64,000 nt of DNA from a virus. A program made the position numbers and the translations under genes. The notes beneath the pieces were generated by a model that worked only from the letters and a program-made list of their open reading frames with translations, had not been told where the DNA came from and did no database searches. The stretch lies in the IMG/VR virus record IMGVR_UViG_3300022903_000002, positions 1 through 64,000 of that record; one strand, written 5' to 3'. Positions 47,704-56,941 of the stretch are shown here, in pieces. Every line of letters starts with the position of its first letter. Position 1 is the first letter of the stretch.

Positions 47704-47985
47704 ATGGCCGCCAAGAAGAACCAGTTCCAGCTCGCCGTCTACCGGGCGGAGGCCGTCAAGGCGCCGTTCGAGCTGATCATCGACGAGAAGACCAGCGTCA
47801 TGATCCCGCCGCCGAGTACCGATGATGTTCTCGCCGTCGCCGAGGCGGCCACTCCGCGCGAGCAGTTGCGGCTCCTCGCCGGCGACCAGTTCGGGACACT
47901 GATGGAGCACATCAGTGATGAGCCCGGCGGGATCTTGAAGCCTCTGCTGAACGATATGACCAGTCACTTCAAGCTGGGGGAATAG
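47704..47985 (+). CDS. tail assembly chaperone, short form (G-like)
   Basis: ATG 47704 follows GAGAGG. The 93-residue product (QLAVYRAEAVKAPFELIIDE; DDVLAVAEAATPREQLRLLA; LLNDMTSHFKLGE) is the short chaperone encoded upstream of tape measure genes. It ends in a -1 frameshift site, LKLGGGAA-like DNA at 47976-47982, so a longer form is also made. Confidence 0.85.
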   Translation: MAAKKNQFQLAVYRAEAVKAPFELIIDEKTSVMIPPPSTDDVLAVAEAATPREQLRLLAGDQFGTLMEHISDEPGGILKPLLNDMTSHFKLGE

Positions 47986-48440
47986 CGCGCGCTGCTGGCC
48001 TGATCGACAGGTACGGCAGCGCGATCCGCGCTGACCTGCGCCGATTCTACGGCGTGGACATGCTTGATTTCTTCCGGGACAGATTGTCGGCACAAGAGAT
48101 CCTCGACTATCTCGAGCACATGCCGCGCACGTCCGCGTATCACACGGCCATTGCGGAGGACGAGGACCTTGCCGAGCAACTGGCGGGAATGCCAGATCAG
48201 AAGCCGGGACCGCCGCGGCTAGCGGAGTTTTCACCAGAGGTGCAGGTCCTTGCTGAGGTGCGGGATCTGGTGGCGACGCTCATCAACGTGCAGATCGCCC
48301 GGGCCGGCAAGAAACCATCGAAGGTGAAGCCTTACCCGCGGCCCGTATCGGCGGTTGAGCAGGTCCGCCGGCGGGAGCGGTACCGGAAGCACACGTCGCT
48401 GGTCGCACAACTCATTCCCGGGTCGGATCGACAGCGGTAG
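47704..48440 (+). CDS. tail assembly chaperone, -1 frameshift fusion (GT-like)
   Basis: The short form ends CTG GGG GAA TAG. In the -1 frame the DNA stays open across this point and continues AARAAGLIDRYGSAIRADLRR-type coding (AAGLIDRYGSAIRADLRRFY) to 48440. Slippage at GGGGGAA (47976-47982) would re-pair GGG perfectly in the P site and give a fusion of about 245 residues. A G/GT frameshift pair before the tape measure gene is a conserved feature of long-tailed phages. Confidence 0.85.
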
Positions 48441-48473
48441 CCCACGGCACGAGTCCCAGACGGGGGTGGTGTC

Positions 48474-51400
48474 GTGGCCGCTCAAGTCGGTGCTGCTTAC
48501 ATCAAGGTCGCTCCGAACCTCGCCGGTTTCCACCGCACGATCACCAAAGAGCTAAAAAGCCTCAGCCCGCAGGTCAAGAAGATCGGGTTGGGGCTCGGCC
48601 GGAACCTTGGCGACGGCATCAAGGTCGGCCTCGGCGACCCGCTTTCCGGACCGCTGGATGAGTCCACCAAGAAGCAACGGCAGAAAGGCCCCAAGCAGGG
48701 CGAAGAGGTCGCTGGGGCGTTCGCGAAGGGTTTCGAGAAGCGCCTGAAGGCAGCGTTTCAGGCCCTGCCGAAAGCCGAAATCGACGCTGATTCCTCACCC
48801 GCCGACAAGAAGATCGCGGAGCTTCGGCGACAGCTTGAGGCACTCTCCGGCAAGACCGTCGGTGTCGACATTGACGCGGGTGCGGCTCTCTCAGAGGTCG
48901 CCGCGATCCGGTCCGAGTTGGAGGCACTGGACGGCCACGAGTCGATCCAGGTCGATGTCGACGCCGCTGCGGCCCTGGCGGAGCTCACCGCGGTACAGGT
49001 CGAGGTCGATCGGGTAGATGGGCGCACAGCCCGTGTGAACGTCAACGCGGACGTGTTGCCGGCGTTGGCTGGTATCGGGCTTGTCAGCACGGCGTTGCTT
49101 GGTCTGACGGCGATTCCGATTGCGGCGACGGTCGGTGTGGGGATCCTGTCGCTGGTCGGTCCGCTTGGTGCGGCGGGAGCTGGGTTCGCTGGTCTTGCTG
49201 CGGTCGCGACTCCGTCGATCAACCGTATCGGCGAGGCGCTGAAGGTCCAGAAGCAGGCGCAGGACGCGTCGACGGGTAGTGCCGCGCAGGCCGCGGCGGC
49301 GAACAAGAAGCTCGCCGCGACGATGGCGGCTCTGTCGCCTGCTGAGCGCGACGTGCTCAAGTCGTGGAACGGGCTGCGGACGGCGTTCACGGGCTGGGCG
49401 AAGGAACTGCAGCCTGCCGTGCTCCCGCTGTTCACGCGCGGCATCAACCTGGTGAAGCAGGCTCTGCCCGGGTTGACGCCGATCGTGAAAGGCGCGGCCG
49501 GCGCGGTCAACGGTCTCCTCGGGGACGTTACCCGCGCGGCTCAGTCGCCGTTCTGGCGGCAACTACGGACGAATATCACAGGTCTGGTGCCGACGTCGAT
49601 CACGGGTTTCGGGAAGATCGCCGGGAACATCGCGACGGGTCTGGCTGGGATCGTGTCCGCGTTCTTGCCGTATGCGCCCACGATCTTGTCGTTCATCACC
49701 CGGATCACCGCGGGTTTCGCCCGTTGGGGCCAGGGGCTGGGGACCTCGAACGGCTTCGCGAAGTTTATGGCCTACGTCAAGCAGAACGCGCCGCTGATCC
49801 TCGAGACGGTCAAGCAGCTCGGCTTGTCGATCGCGCACATTGTGTCGTCGCTGGCACCACTCGGCCCGGCCGTCCTCGGCGGCTTCGGGCTGCTGCTGCG
49901 GTTTATCGGCATGCTGACGCCCGGCGAGATCCAGGCCATCGCGATCGCGTTCACGCTCCTGTCGGTGTCGATCTGGGCCGTGAATTTCGCGCTTGAAGCC
50001 AATCCGGTGGTGCTTGTCATAACGCTGATCGTCGCTCTTGTGGCGGCGGTCGTCTTGGCGTTCAACCACGTGACGTGGTTCCACAATGCGGTGGTCGCGG
50101 CGTTCAACGGCATCAAGGCCGCGGTCCTGTTCGTCTGGAATTCGGTCTTGAAGCCGACGTTCTCGGCTCTCGTGGTCGCTTTCCAAGCGATCAGCACGGT
50201 CGTGATGTGGCTGTGGCGGAACGTGATCTCCCCGGCATTCAGCGCCATCTCGCTGGCCGCACGGATCCTGTTCGCGATCGTCGCCGTTGCCGTCCTGGCG
50301 CCGCTGGTCATCGCGTTCAACATCCTCAAGGCCGTGATTCTGGCTTGGTGGCACATCGTTGTGGTGCCAGCGTTCGCGGCGGTGCAGGCGGTCATCGCGG
50401 CAGCATGGGTGGTGATCCACCCGATCCTGGCCGCGCTCGGCGTCGCGGTCCGCGCTGTTGGCGCTGCGGCGATGTGGCTGTGGCACAACGCGATCGTGCC
50501 GGCCTGGAACGGCATCAGCCTTGCAATTGCCACCGTGTACAACACGGTGATTCACCCGATCTTGAACGCGCTGAACGCGGTGCTACGGAACGTGATCGCC
50601 CCGGTTTTCCGGTGGATCTACACATCGGTGATCAAGCCGATGTTCCAGGCGGCGGGCGCTGTGATCCGTAACGTCTGGAACACCGCTATAAGTCCGGCGT
50701 TCAACGCTCTTAAGTCGGGTGTGAACGCGGTCAAGAACGCGTTCTCCACCGCTGTCTCGGCAATCGGGCGAATCTGGAAGGGCCTGGAGTCCGCCACCAA
50801 GAAACCCGTCCAATTTGTTGTCAACACGGTCTACAACAACGGCATCCGTTCCGTGTGGAACAAGGTCGCCGGCCTAGTTCACCTGCCTCAGCTGCCTGCG
50901 GCGAAGTTCGCTCAGGGCGGTATCTTCCCGGGCTACACGCCCGGCAAGGACCCGTACTCCATGCCGATGGCCGCCTTCTCTGGCGGCGAGGCCGTCATGC
51001 GGCCCGAGTTCACCCGAGCGGTCGGCCCCGGGTTCGTGTACGCGGCGAACAAGGTAGCTCGCAAGCGTGGGCCTGGCGGTGTCCGGGATTTCCTCGCGAA
51101 CGGTGAGATGAAGTTCGCGACGGGCGGGATCCTGCCCGGACGGCATGTGGCGGCATTCGCGAATGGCGGCATCATCGGAGGGATCCTCGGGGCCGTCAAG
51201 CGTGCCAGCAGTCTCGTGGTTCGCGGCGCGTCATCGGTCCTCGGCGGGGGTGCGAGCGCGTTCGCGAAGACCGTCCTCAACCCGATCCTGTCTCGGATCC
51301 CGGGGGCGGATTCGCCGTGGGCGCAGGGCATCCTGTCCCTGCCGAAACGGATGATCGATGGGTTCATCTCCTGGCTGCACACAGCCATCGATCCGAAGCT

Positions 51401-53216
51401 CGGCGGTGACGCGCATGGTGTTGTCGCCGCAGCGAAGAAATACATCGGTATCGGCGACGATAGAGGACCTAACAACAACATCTTCAGCCGCTGGTGGGGA
51501 ATGCCGGGCGGGCCTTGGTGCTTCGCGGCCGGAACACTTGTGGACACCCCACAAGGCTTGGTCCCGATCGAGAACCTCAAGGTCGGCGACCCGGTCTACA
51601 CCGGAACCGGCAATGTCCAGCGGGTGTCGTGTCTGTACAGGAGGCAGAAAGAGCTGTGGCGCGTCGTCGCCATGGGAATGCCCGAGACCTTCACGACCGA
51701 AGACCATCCGTATCTTGTGCGTAAGCGCCTCGCTGGGCGGAAGCGGGCGTTTGCGGAGCCGCAGCGCACATCGGTCAAGGACCTCCGGAAGGGGGACCTG
51801 ATCGGCCTTCCGCTCGGGCCGGAAGGAACGACGAAGTACGACCCGGACCTGAGTTACGTCCTCGGCATGTATGTCGCCGACGGATGCCGGAGCAAGGGCA
51901 CCGTGATCTTCTCGGATGCCCCTGGTGAGACCGAACGGATCCTAACCGCCCTCAAGCGCGCCGGCTTCGATCGAGCATGGACCACACGTAACGGCGGTGG
52001 GACGAACACGGGCATCACCGACAGCGGCCTCTACGAACTGTGCGGGAAGTTCGGGGACCTGGCACACAACAAGGAGATCCCCGATGAAGTCCACGCTTGG
52101 GATGCCGCCGCCAGGACCGCTTTCGTAGAGGGGTTCCTCGCCGGGGACGGGCACCTGAACGATGCGATCTCGTGCGGTGGTTCGCCGCGCTGGGAGGTCA
52201 CGACCGTTTCACCGAAGTTGGCCGTCGGGCTGGCCAAACTACTGCGGTCCCTGGGGTTCCTCCCGTCGGTGAATGACGGTCGCCCTGAACAATCGCTGAC
52301 GATCTGCGGACGGGATACACACTGCCGGAAGCAGTTCAAGCTGAGCTGGCGGAACGCCCATCGCGATGAACTTACCTATCACCATTACGTCGAAGAGGAC
52401 GGTGTCATCTGGGTTCCGGTTCGTGAGGCGGAGCCGACGGGGCGAGTCGAGTGCGTGTATGACATCACCGTTCCTGGCGAGCACACATTCATCGCTAACG
52501 GAGCGTATTCGTTCAACTGCGCCATGTTCGTTTCTCGTGTCATCAAGGACGCCCACGCCGAGAAGTACTACTCCGGATATCCGACGGCGCTGGCCGCCGG
52601 GTACAACTCGATGCGGCATGTCAGTAGCGGGCAAGCTGGTGACCTCGCCACATACAACGGCGGCGGTCACATCAACATCATCGAGAAACCCGCTGGCGGG
52701 GCGTACATGACGATCGGCGGGAACCAGAACGCGCTCGTACAGCGCGGTATCCGGTCTCCCGGCCTGATTTTGCGCCCGGCGTTCGCGAACGGCGGGATCA
52801 TCGGCCGAGAAGCGCAGCGCCTGTTCAAGCACGACGCACCGCGGCAGATCGACAAGCACGAACTGCAGACGCCGATGGTGCAACTCATGCGTTCGCTGCC
52901 GTCCGGGCAGATGAGCAACGTTGTCCGCGCGATCACGAAGAAGCACCTCACCGTCGCGAACGCCGGCGTCTACGACGACGGAGGTGTTATTGCCCCTGGG
53001 TTGAACCTTGTCGCGAACGCGTCACGAAAACCGGAAGCGCTGCTGAGCAACGCGCAGTGGCGTGGCATCACCGAGGCCGCCGCTGGTGGCGACACGCACT
53101 ATCACGCGCACCTGGACGAGATGACGCAGGCGGCCTACGGCACGCAGATCCGCTCGACATTCCACGCGATGGAAACCCAGCGGGCCATGAAAGAGCGCAT
53201 CGGACGGAGGCGCTGA
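48474..53216 (+). CDS. tape measure protein with CHAP-like peptidase domain, split by intein
   Basis: The open frame is 1580 codons; removing the intein leaves 1247 residues. Features in order: an N-terminal coiled coil; repeated Val-Asp-Ile/Ala-Ala segments (GVDIDAGAALSEVAAIRSEL); several membrane-type helices (LSVSIWAVNFALEANPVVLV; LVITLIVALVAAVVLAF); and Trp-rich repeats (VMWLWRNVISPAFSAI; AMWLWHNAIVPAWNGI). A CHAP/NlpC-like domain with RWWGMPGGPW / CAMFVSRVIKD and GHINIIEKPAGG (catalytic Cys and His) follows. It sets tail length and probably helps the tail cross the cell wall. It starts at GTG 48474. Confidence 0.9.
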   Translation: MAAQVGAAYIKVAPNLAGFHRTITKELKSLSPQVKKIGLGLGRNLGDGIKVGLGDPLSGPLDESTKKQRQKGPKQGEEVAGAFAKGFEKRLKAAFQALPKAEIDADSSPADKKIAELRRQLEALSGKTVGVDIDAGAALSEVAAIRSELEALDGHESIQVDVDAAAALAELTAVQVEVDRVDGRTARVNVNADVLPALAGIGLVSTALLGLTAIPIAATVGVGILSLVGPLGAAGAGFAGLAAVATPSINRIGEALKVQKQAQDASTGSAAQAAAANKKLAATMAALSPAERDVLKSWNGLRTAFTGWAKELQPAVLPLFTRGINLVKQALPGLTPIVKGAAGAVNGLLGDVTRAAQSPFWRQLRTNITGLVPTSITGFGKIAGNIATGLAGIVSAFLPYAPTILSFITRITAGFARWGQGLGTSNGFAKFMAYVKQNAPLILETVKQLGLSIAHIVSSLAPLGPAVLGGFGLLLRFIGMLTPGEIQAIAIAFTLLSVSIWAVNFALEANPVVLVITLIVALVAAVVLAFNHVTWFHNAVVAAFNGIKAAVLFVWNSVLKPTFSALVVAFQAISTVVMWLWRNVISPAFSAISLAARILFAIVAVAVLAPLVIAFNILKAVILAWWHIVVVPAFAAVQAVIAAAWVVIHPILAALGVAVRAVGAAAMWLWHNAIVPAWNGISLAIATVYNTVIHPILNALNAVLRNVIAPVFRWIYTSVIKPMFQAAGAVIRNVWNTAISPAFNALKSGVNAVKNAFSTAVSAIGRIWKGLESATKKPVQFVVNTVYNNGIRSVWNKVAGLVHLPQLPAAKFAQGGIFPGYTPGKDPYSMPMAAFSGGEAVMRPEFTRAVGPGFVYAANKVARKRGPGGVRDFLANGEMKFATGGILPGRHVAAFANGGIIGGILGAVKRASSLVVRGASSVLGGGASAFAKTVLNPILSRIPGADSPWAQGILSLPKRMIDGFISWLHTAIDPKLGGDAHGVVAAAKKYIGIGDDRGPNNNIFSRWWGMPGGPWCFAAGTLVDTPQGLVPIENLKVGDPVYTGTGNVQRVSCLYRRQKELWRVVAMGMPETFTTEDHPYLVRKRLAGRKRAFAEPQRTSVKDLRKGDLIGLPLGPEGTTKYDPDLSYVLGMYVADGCRSKGTVIFSDAPGETERILTALKRAGFDRAWTTRNGGGTNTGITDSGLYELCGKFGDLAHNKEIPDEVHAWDAAARTAFVEGFLAGDGHLNDAISCGGSPRWEVTTVSPKLAVGLAKLLRSLGFLPSVNDGRPEQSLTICGRDTHCRKQFKLSWRNAHRDELTYHHYVEEDGVIWVPVREAEPTGRVECVYDITVPGEHTFIANGAYSFNCAMFVSRVIKDAHAEKYYSGYPTALAAGYNSMRHVSSGQAGDLATYNGGGHINIIEKPAGGAYMTIGGNQNALVQRGIRSPGLILRPAFANGGIIGREAQRLFKHDAPRQIDKHELQTPMVQLMRSLPSGQMSNVVRAITKKHLTVANAGVYDDGGVIAPGLNLVANASRKPEALLSNAQWRGITEAAAGGDTHYHAHLDEMTQAAYGTQIRSTFHAMETQRAMKERIGRRR
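51519..52517 (+). mobile_element. 333-residue intein with LAGLIDADG homing endonuclease
   Basis: Splicing motifs are complete at the N side: C1-FAAGTLVDTPQGLVPIENL (block A), then TFTTEDHPYLVRKR (block B, with T-x-x-H). Two LAGLIDADG blocks are present, YVLGMYVADGC and FVEGFLAGDGHL. At the C side, VYDITVPGEHTFIANGAYSF ends in Asn (codon 52515-52517) followed by +1 Cys. The residue before Asn is Phe, not the usual His. The insertion lies directly before the catalytic Cys of the CHAP-like domain, so the spliced Cys+1 is the peptidase nucleophile. Confidence 0.92.
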
Positions 53217-54161
53217 ATGCCGCTGCTCGTCAAACGGCCGTCCGCGCCGGCGGCTCCGCAGTCACCGGGGTTCAACCCGGATCGGCTCGGTGTGACGTAC
53301 ATCGATCCGGACGGGCATGCGTGGGCGTGGGGTGATCTGACGGCGAAGGTGTTCGCGACGGCGGTGGCCGGTCTCGGTTCACCACCTGTCGCGTTCACCC
53401 AGCTCGGTTTGCCGTCCGGGGGTGCCTTCGCGCAGTCACATCTGGCCGCGGCTCGTACCATCACGGTCGGCCTGTATGCCTACGACGATGAGGACCAGGG
53501 CGCGTTCCTTGCGCTGGTGGACCGTCTCGCTCGAGCTCTATGGTCGCAGCGGGATGGGAAGCCCGCGCCGGGGATCCTGGTGATCGCACGCCCGGACGGG
53601 ACAGCCCGGCAGATCCAGGTGTACTGCACTGACGGCATGGACCTGTCCGACGACGACCGGACGAAGTCAGGCCTGATGTGGGCGACGTATCCGGTCACGC
53701 TCGCGGCCCCAGACCCGTTCTTCGAGGACGCTGACGCGACCTCACGGGAGTTCGGCTCCTCGACTACTGCTGGCATTCCACCGATGCCACCGATCGTGTT
53801 GTCGCCGTCGTCGCTGCTCGGGGATACGACGGTCGACAATTCCGGTGACGCTGACGCGTACCCGATCTGGACGATCCACGGGCCCGGCACACCCACCTTG
53901 TCGAACGTCACGACGGGCCGATCGTTCGGGCTGGATGTGAGCCTCGGCGATGACGAGGTCGTTGTGGTCGACACTCGGCCCGGTATGCAGTCCGCGGTCG
54001 ACCAGGACGGCGTTAACCGTTGGGCGGATCTGGTCCGGTCGAGTCCGCGTGACTTGTGGCAGCTCGTCCCGGGCGTGAACGAGCTAAGCCTGACGATCGG
54101 CGATTCCGATGCCGGGTCGAAGATCAGCCTGTCGTTCACGCGCCGCTGGTTGAGGGCCTGA
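53217..54161 (+). CDS. distal tail protein (Dit-like)
   Basis: This 314-residue protein directly follows the tape measure stop. It has the siphovirus tail-component pattern: an N-terminal beta domain, RQIQVYCTDGMDLSDDDRTK and LMWATYPVTLAAPDPFFEDA, then a galectin-like part ending LTIGDSDAGSKISLSFTRRW. It opens MPLLVKRPSAPAAP and contains IPPMPPIVLSPSS, both echoed in the 39-residue protein at 56267. It forms the ring at the tail tip. Confidence 0.85.
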   Translation: MPLLVKRPSAPAAPQSPGFNPDRLGVTYIDPDGHAWAWGDLTAKVFATAVAGLGSPPVAFTQLGLPSGGAFAQSHLAAARTITVGLYAYDDEDQGAFLALVDRLARALWSQRDGKPAPGILVIARPDGTARQIQVYCTDGMDLSDDDRTKSGLMWATYPVTLAAPDPFFEDADATSREFGSSTTAGIPPMPPIVLSPSSLLGDTTVDNSGDADAYPIWTIHGPGTPTLSNVTTGRSFGLDVSLGDDEVVVVDTRPGMQSAVDQDGVNRWADLVRSSPRDLWQLVPGVNELSLTIGDSDAGSKISLSFTRRWLRA

Positions 54162-54162
54162 C

Positions 54163-55335
54163 ATGGCCGTGATGGTCGAAGTCCGTGACGGTGACCTGAA
54201 CAGTATCGGCCCGCTGACGTGGACGAAGGTTGACCTTACGGCCCGCTACAACGCGGTCGGGGCGTGGTCGATCACCGTCCCGGCTACCGATAAGAACATC
54301 GAGTTGACGAACATCCCGAGCCTGGGTGTGGTCGTGGACTGGAACGGCGTCTATCGGTTCACGGGCCCTATGGAGACGTGGGCACCGTCGAAGTCCCTTG
54401 ACGATGCCGGGCAGGTCACGGACACGATCACCCTTTCCGGTGCCGATGACCTGGCGCTGATCGCGAACCGGACCGCGTACCCGGACCCGGCGTCGTCCTG
54501 GGCGTCACAAACGGTGTCGGGTGAGGACGCCCAGACGGCGGTGCCATGCGAAACCGCCATCAAACACTACGTGAACGTCAACGCAGGCCCGGGCGCTCTC
54601 GCAGCCCGCAGGGCACCGCATCTGACGGTCGCGTCGAGTCTCGGCATGGGCGGCACCGTGTCCTACAGCGCCCGCTTCGCTGACGGCGTCGACCTTGAGC
54701 TGATGGACATCATCCGGCTGCTCATCGCCTCCGGTGGGCCGCTCGGTGTGACGGTCACTCAGCAGGGCGGGTCGCTGGTGTTCGACACCTACGAACCCCG
54801 CGACCTGTCCGAAACCGCCTGGTTTTCGTTCGCGCTCGGGAACCTTCGTGGCGTCGACCTGTCCGATGCGGCGCCGACGATCACCAATGCGCTTGTCCGC
54901 GGCTCGACGACGTTCGTTGAGGTCGCCGGCGCCGGCGCGGGTGATCCGTGGCGGCGTATCGAGACGATCGTCGACCAGTCCAGTTCCACCGACTCAACGG
55001 AGATGACGCAGGCCGGCCAGGACGCCCTCAGCCAGGGCGCGGGCGCGGCACAAATGTCGATCTCGACGGTTGACCTGCCGTTGCTGTCGTTCGGGACTGA
55101 CTACGGGCTGGGGGACACGGTCACGGTCGAGGTCCGAGATGGCGTCACGTACCAGGACATCGTGTCCGCAGTGCAGCTCACCGCGGATGACAGCGGCCAG
55201 AACTACGTGGAGACCGCGACGCCGACGGTTGGCGCGTCGGAGTCCGACATCGGCGATGACCAGACCGCCTCAGCGCAACTCGCAGCGCGAGTCAGGGCGC
55301 TTGAGAAGCAGATCCGACGACTTCAGGCAGGATGA
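54163..55335 (+). CDS. ReqiPepy6 Gp37-like tail tip protein
   Basis: This 390-residue protein matches the Siphovirus ReqiPepy6 Gp37-like family of actinophage tail tips (TWTKVDLTARYNAVGAWSIT; SGADDLALIANRTAYPDPAS; RRAPHLTVASSLGMGGTVSY; LGDTVTVEVRDGVTYQDIVS). The C-terminus is a coiled coil (LAARVRALEKQIRRLQAG). It probably forms the central hub below Dit. Confidence 0.88.
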   Translation: MAVMVEVRDGDLNSIGPLTWTKVDLTARYNAVGAWSITVPATDKNIELTNIPSLGVVVDWNGVYRFTGPMETWAPSKSLDDAGQVTDTITLSGADDLALIANRTAYPDPASSWASQTVSGEDAQTAVPCETAIKHYVNVNAGPGALAARRAPHLTVASSLGMGGTVSYSARFADGVDLELMDIIRLLIASGGPLGVTVTQQGGSLVFDTYEPRDLSETAWFSFALGNLRGVDLSDAAPTITNALVRGSTTFVEVAGAGAGDPWRRIETIVDQSSSTDSTEMTQAGQDALSQGAGAAQMSISTVDLPLLSFGTDYGLGDTVTVEVRDGVTYQDIVSAVQLTADDSGQNYVETATPTVGASESDIGDDQTASAQLAARVRALEKQIRRLQAG

Positions 55336-56267
55336 GCATGGCCTACGACGAACCGATGCCGACCCCGGACGGCAACACCGTTTCGACGATGACTGACTGG
55401 GAGGCGTACTGGGTCGGTGGTCTCGGCGGAGCGTCTGGTGTCGTCGCGGGGAAGCTCGGGGAGTTGGCCCCGTCGATCAACTCCGGTTCCCGGACGGTGT
55501 CGACCGCGACCGGCGCCGCGTTCGTCAGAGGGTTCTACGTGCAGAACCCGACTACCACCCACACGGCGAGTGTGCCGGCGCAGTCGGTCGGGGATCGCGT
55601 GGACCGTCTGGTTTTGCGGCTCGATCGGACTGCGAGCGTCGCAGCGAATTGGTTGAAGCCCGTGATTTTGCAGGGCTCTTCGGGGTCGTCGACGCCACCG
55701 ACGATGCAGGTGTCCACTGACGGGTCCTACGACGAACCGATCGCACGGTGGACCACGAAAGCGGACGGATCCCTGACGGGCCTCGTTGATGAGCGGCGCA
55801 GGTCCGGCGGCCAGTTCCTCGTGTTCAACTCCGCGGCGAGACCGCCGGCGTCGCCGCCCCGGCAGGGCTACGAACTCGACACCGGCCGTCCCGTATACGC
55901 GGACGGCAGCAACTGGAACTACTACGAAACCGATACCGGCTTCCAGAATGTGGCGATCACCGGGTTCTGGGCGGTCGGCGGGTTCACACCACAGATCCGT
56001 CTGCGGAACGGCTGGGTGTACCTGCGCGGATCTATCGCGCGGACTACGAACACGCTGCAGTCCACGGACACGAATTCACCGATCGGCACGATCCCGACCC
56101 AGTTCCGGCCGGCGGGTACACACAACTGGGCGGCTGTGACGTCGTCGATGGGCCATGTGCGGCTCCAGGTGGACTACAGCACGGGCGCGTTGGCAGTTGT
56201 TGATCTGTCCGCTGACATCACGGTCGGCCGCACGGTGTACCTCGACACGGCATGGATCGCTGGCTGA
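55332..56267 (+). CDS. minor tail / fibre protein
   Basis: This 311-residue protein overlaps the Gp37-like stop by 4 bases. The N-terminal part attaches to the baseplate (SGVVAGKLGELAPSINSGSR; FVRGFYVQNPTTTHTASVPA). The C-terminal half has tail-tip beta repeats (GFWAVGGFTPQIRLRNGWVY; LRGSIARTTNT; IPTQFRPAGTHNWAAVTSSM), a form common to receptor-binding proteins of actinophages. It likely contacts the host surface. Confidence 0.75.
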   Translation: MSMAYDEPMPTPDGNTVSTMTDWEAYWVGGLGGASGVVAGKLGELAPSINSGSRTVSTATGAAFVRGFYVQNPTTTHTASVPAQSVGDRVDRLVLRLDRTASVAANWLKPVILQGSSGSSTPPTMQVSTDGSYDEPIARWTTKADGSLTGLVDERRRSGGQFLVFNSAARPPASPPRQGYELDTGRPVYADGSNWNYYETDTGFQNVAITGFWAVGGFTPQIRLRNGWVYLRGSIARTTNTLQSTDTNSPIGTIPTQFRPAGTHNWAAVTSSMGHVRLQVDYSTGALAVVDLSADITVGRTVYLDTAWIAG

Positions 56268-56386
56268 TGCCGCTCCTCGTCAAGCGTCCAGTGCGGCCAG
56301 AGTCCCAGTGGGTGCTGCCACCGATGCCTCCGATCGGCTCGGCCAGCGAAGAATCCGATGACGACCCAGAGCAGGAGACGGTGTGA
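56267..56386 (+). CDS. 39-residue protein echoing the Dit protein
   Basis: The ATG shares a base with the upstream stop (TGATG) and the stop overlaps the next GTG. The product starts MPLLVKRPVRPES, like the Dit-like protein start MPLLVKRPSAPAA, and contains PPMPPIGSASEE, like the Dit segment IPPMPPIVLSPSS. It may be a tail-tip accessory that mimics or competes with Dit contacts. Confidence 0.55.
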   Translation: MPLLVKRPVRPESQWVLPPMPPIGSASEESDDDPEQETV

Positions 56387-56940
56387 GGCACATGTTCGGC
56401 GGCGACTTGGCCGCTTGGTCCACTGATCTGGGTGACGAAGCAACGAGTATCAACGGTCAGGATGGGCGCGTCGCCCTGTTCATCCCCGACGCACCCATCG
56501 AGTTCTGGTCGGCGATCACAGGCGGTACACCGTACACGGATCTCCTCGACAACCTCGGTACGCCGACGACATCGGTTACGACCGACACGAACGGCGAGTT
56601 TCCGCAATTCCAGGGGCCCGATGATGTCTGGTACATGTGGGCGGACGGCTCCGGTGACGGCTCCGGCCCGCGCCGGCTGATCGTCGCCACGGACCTCGCT
56701 GACACGGTCGCGGCGAACAAGGACTCCCTCACGGACCTGATCGGCACTGTCACTGACCTGCAGTCTCTCGTCGCCTCGTCGCTGGGGATCATCGAGTACG
56801 ACAGCGTCGGTGCGGCGTGGCCGGACCGACCTGAGGATTCGCGGATCTACATGTGGGTGGGGCCGACGGCACCGACGGTGGGCGGCACGGGAATGCAGGA
56901 TGGCCGGGACTTCTGGCTCAACCCGGTGCCGGTGAGCTGA
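56383..56940 (+). CDS. tail protein, 185 aa
   Basis: A GTG start overlaps the upstream stop. The protein is beta-rich with a likely trimeric coiled-coil segment (LADTVAANKDSLTDLIGTVT; DLQSLVASSLGIIEYDSVGA) and a C-terminal beta part (SRIYMWVGPTAPTVGG). It belongs to the fibre/receptor-binding set. Confidence 0.7.
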   Translation: MRHMFGGDLAAWSTDLGDEATSINGQDGRVALFIPDAPIEFWSAITGGTPYTDLLDNLGTPTTSVTTDTNGEFPQFQGPDDVWYMWADGSGDGSGPRRLIVATDLADTVAANKDSLTDLIGTVTDLQSLVASSLGIIEYDSVGAAWPDRPEDSRIYMWVGPTAPTVGGTGMQDGRDFWLNPVPVS

Positions 56941-56941
56941 G

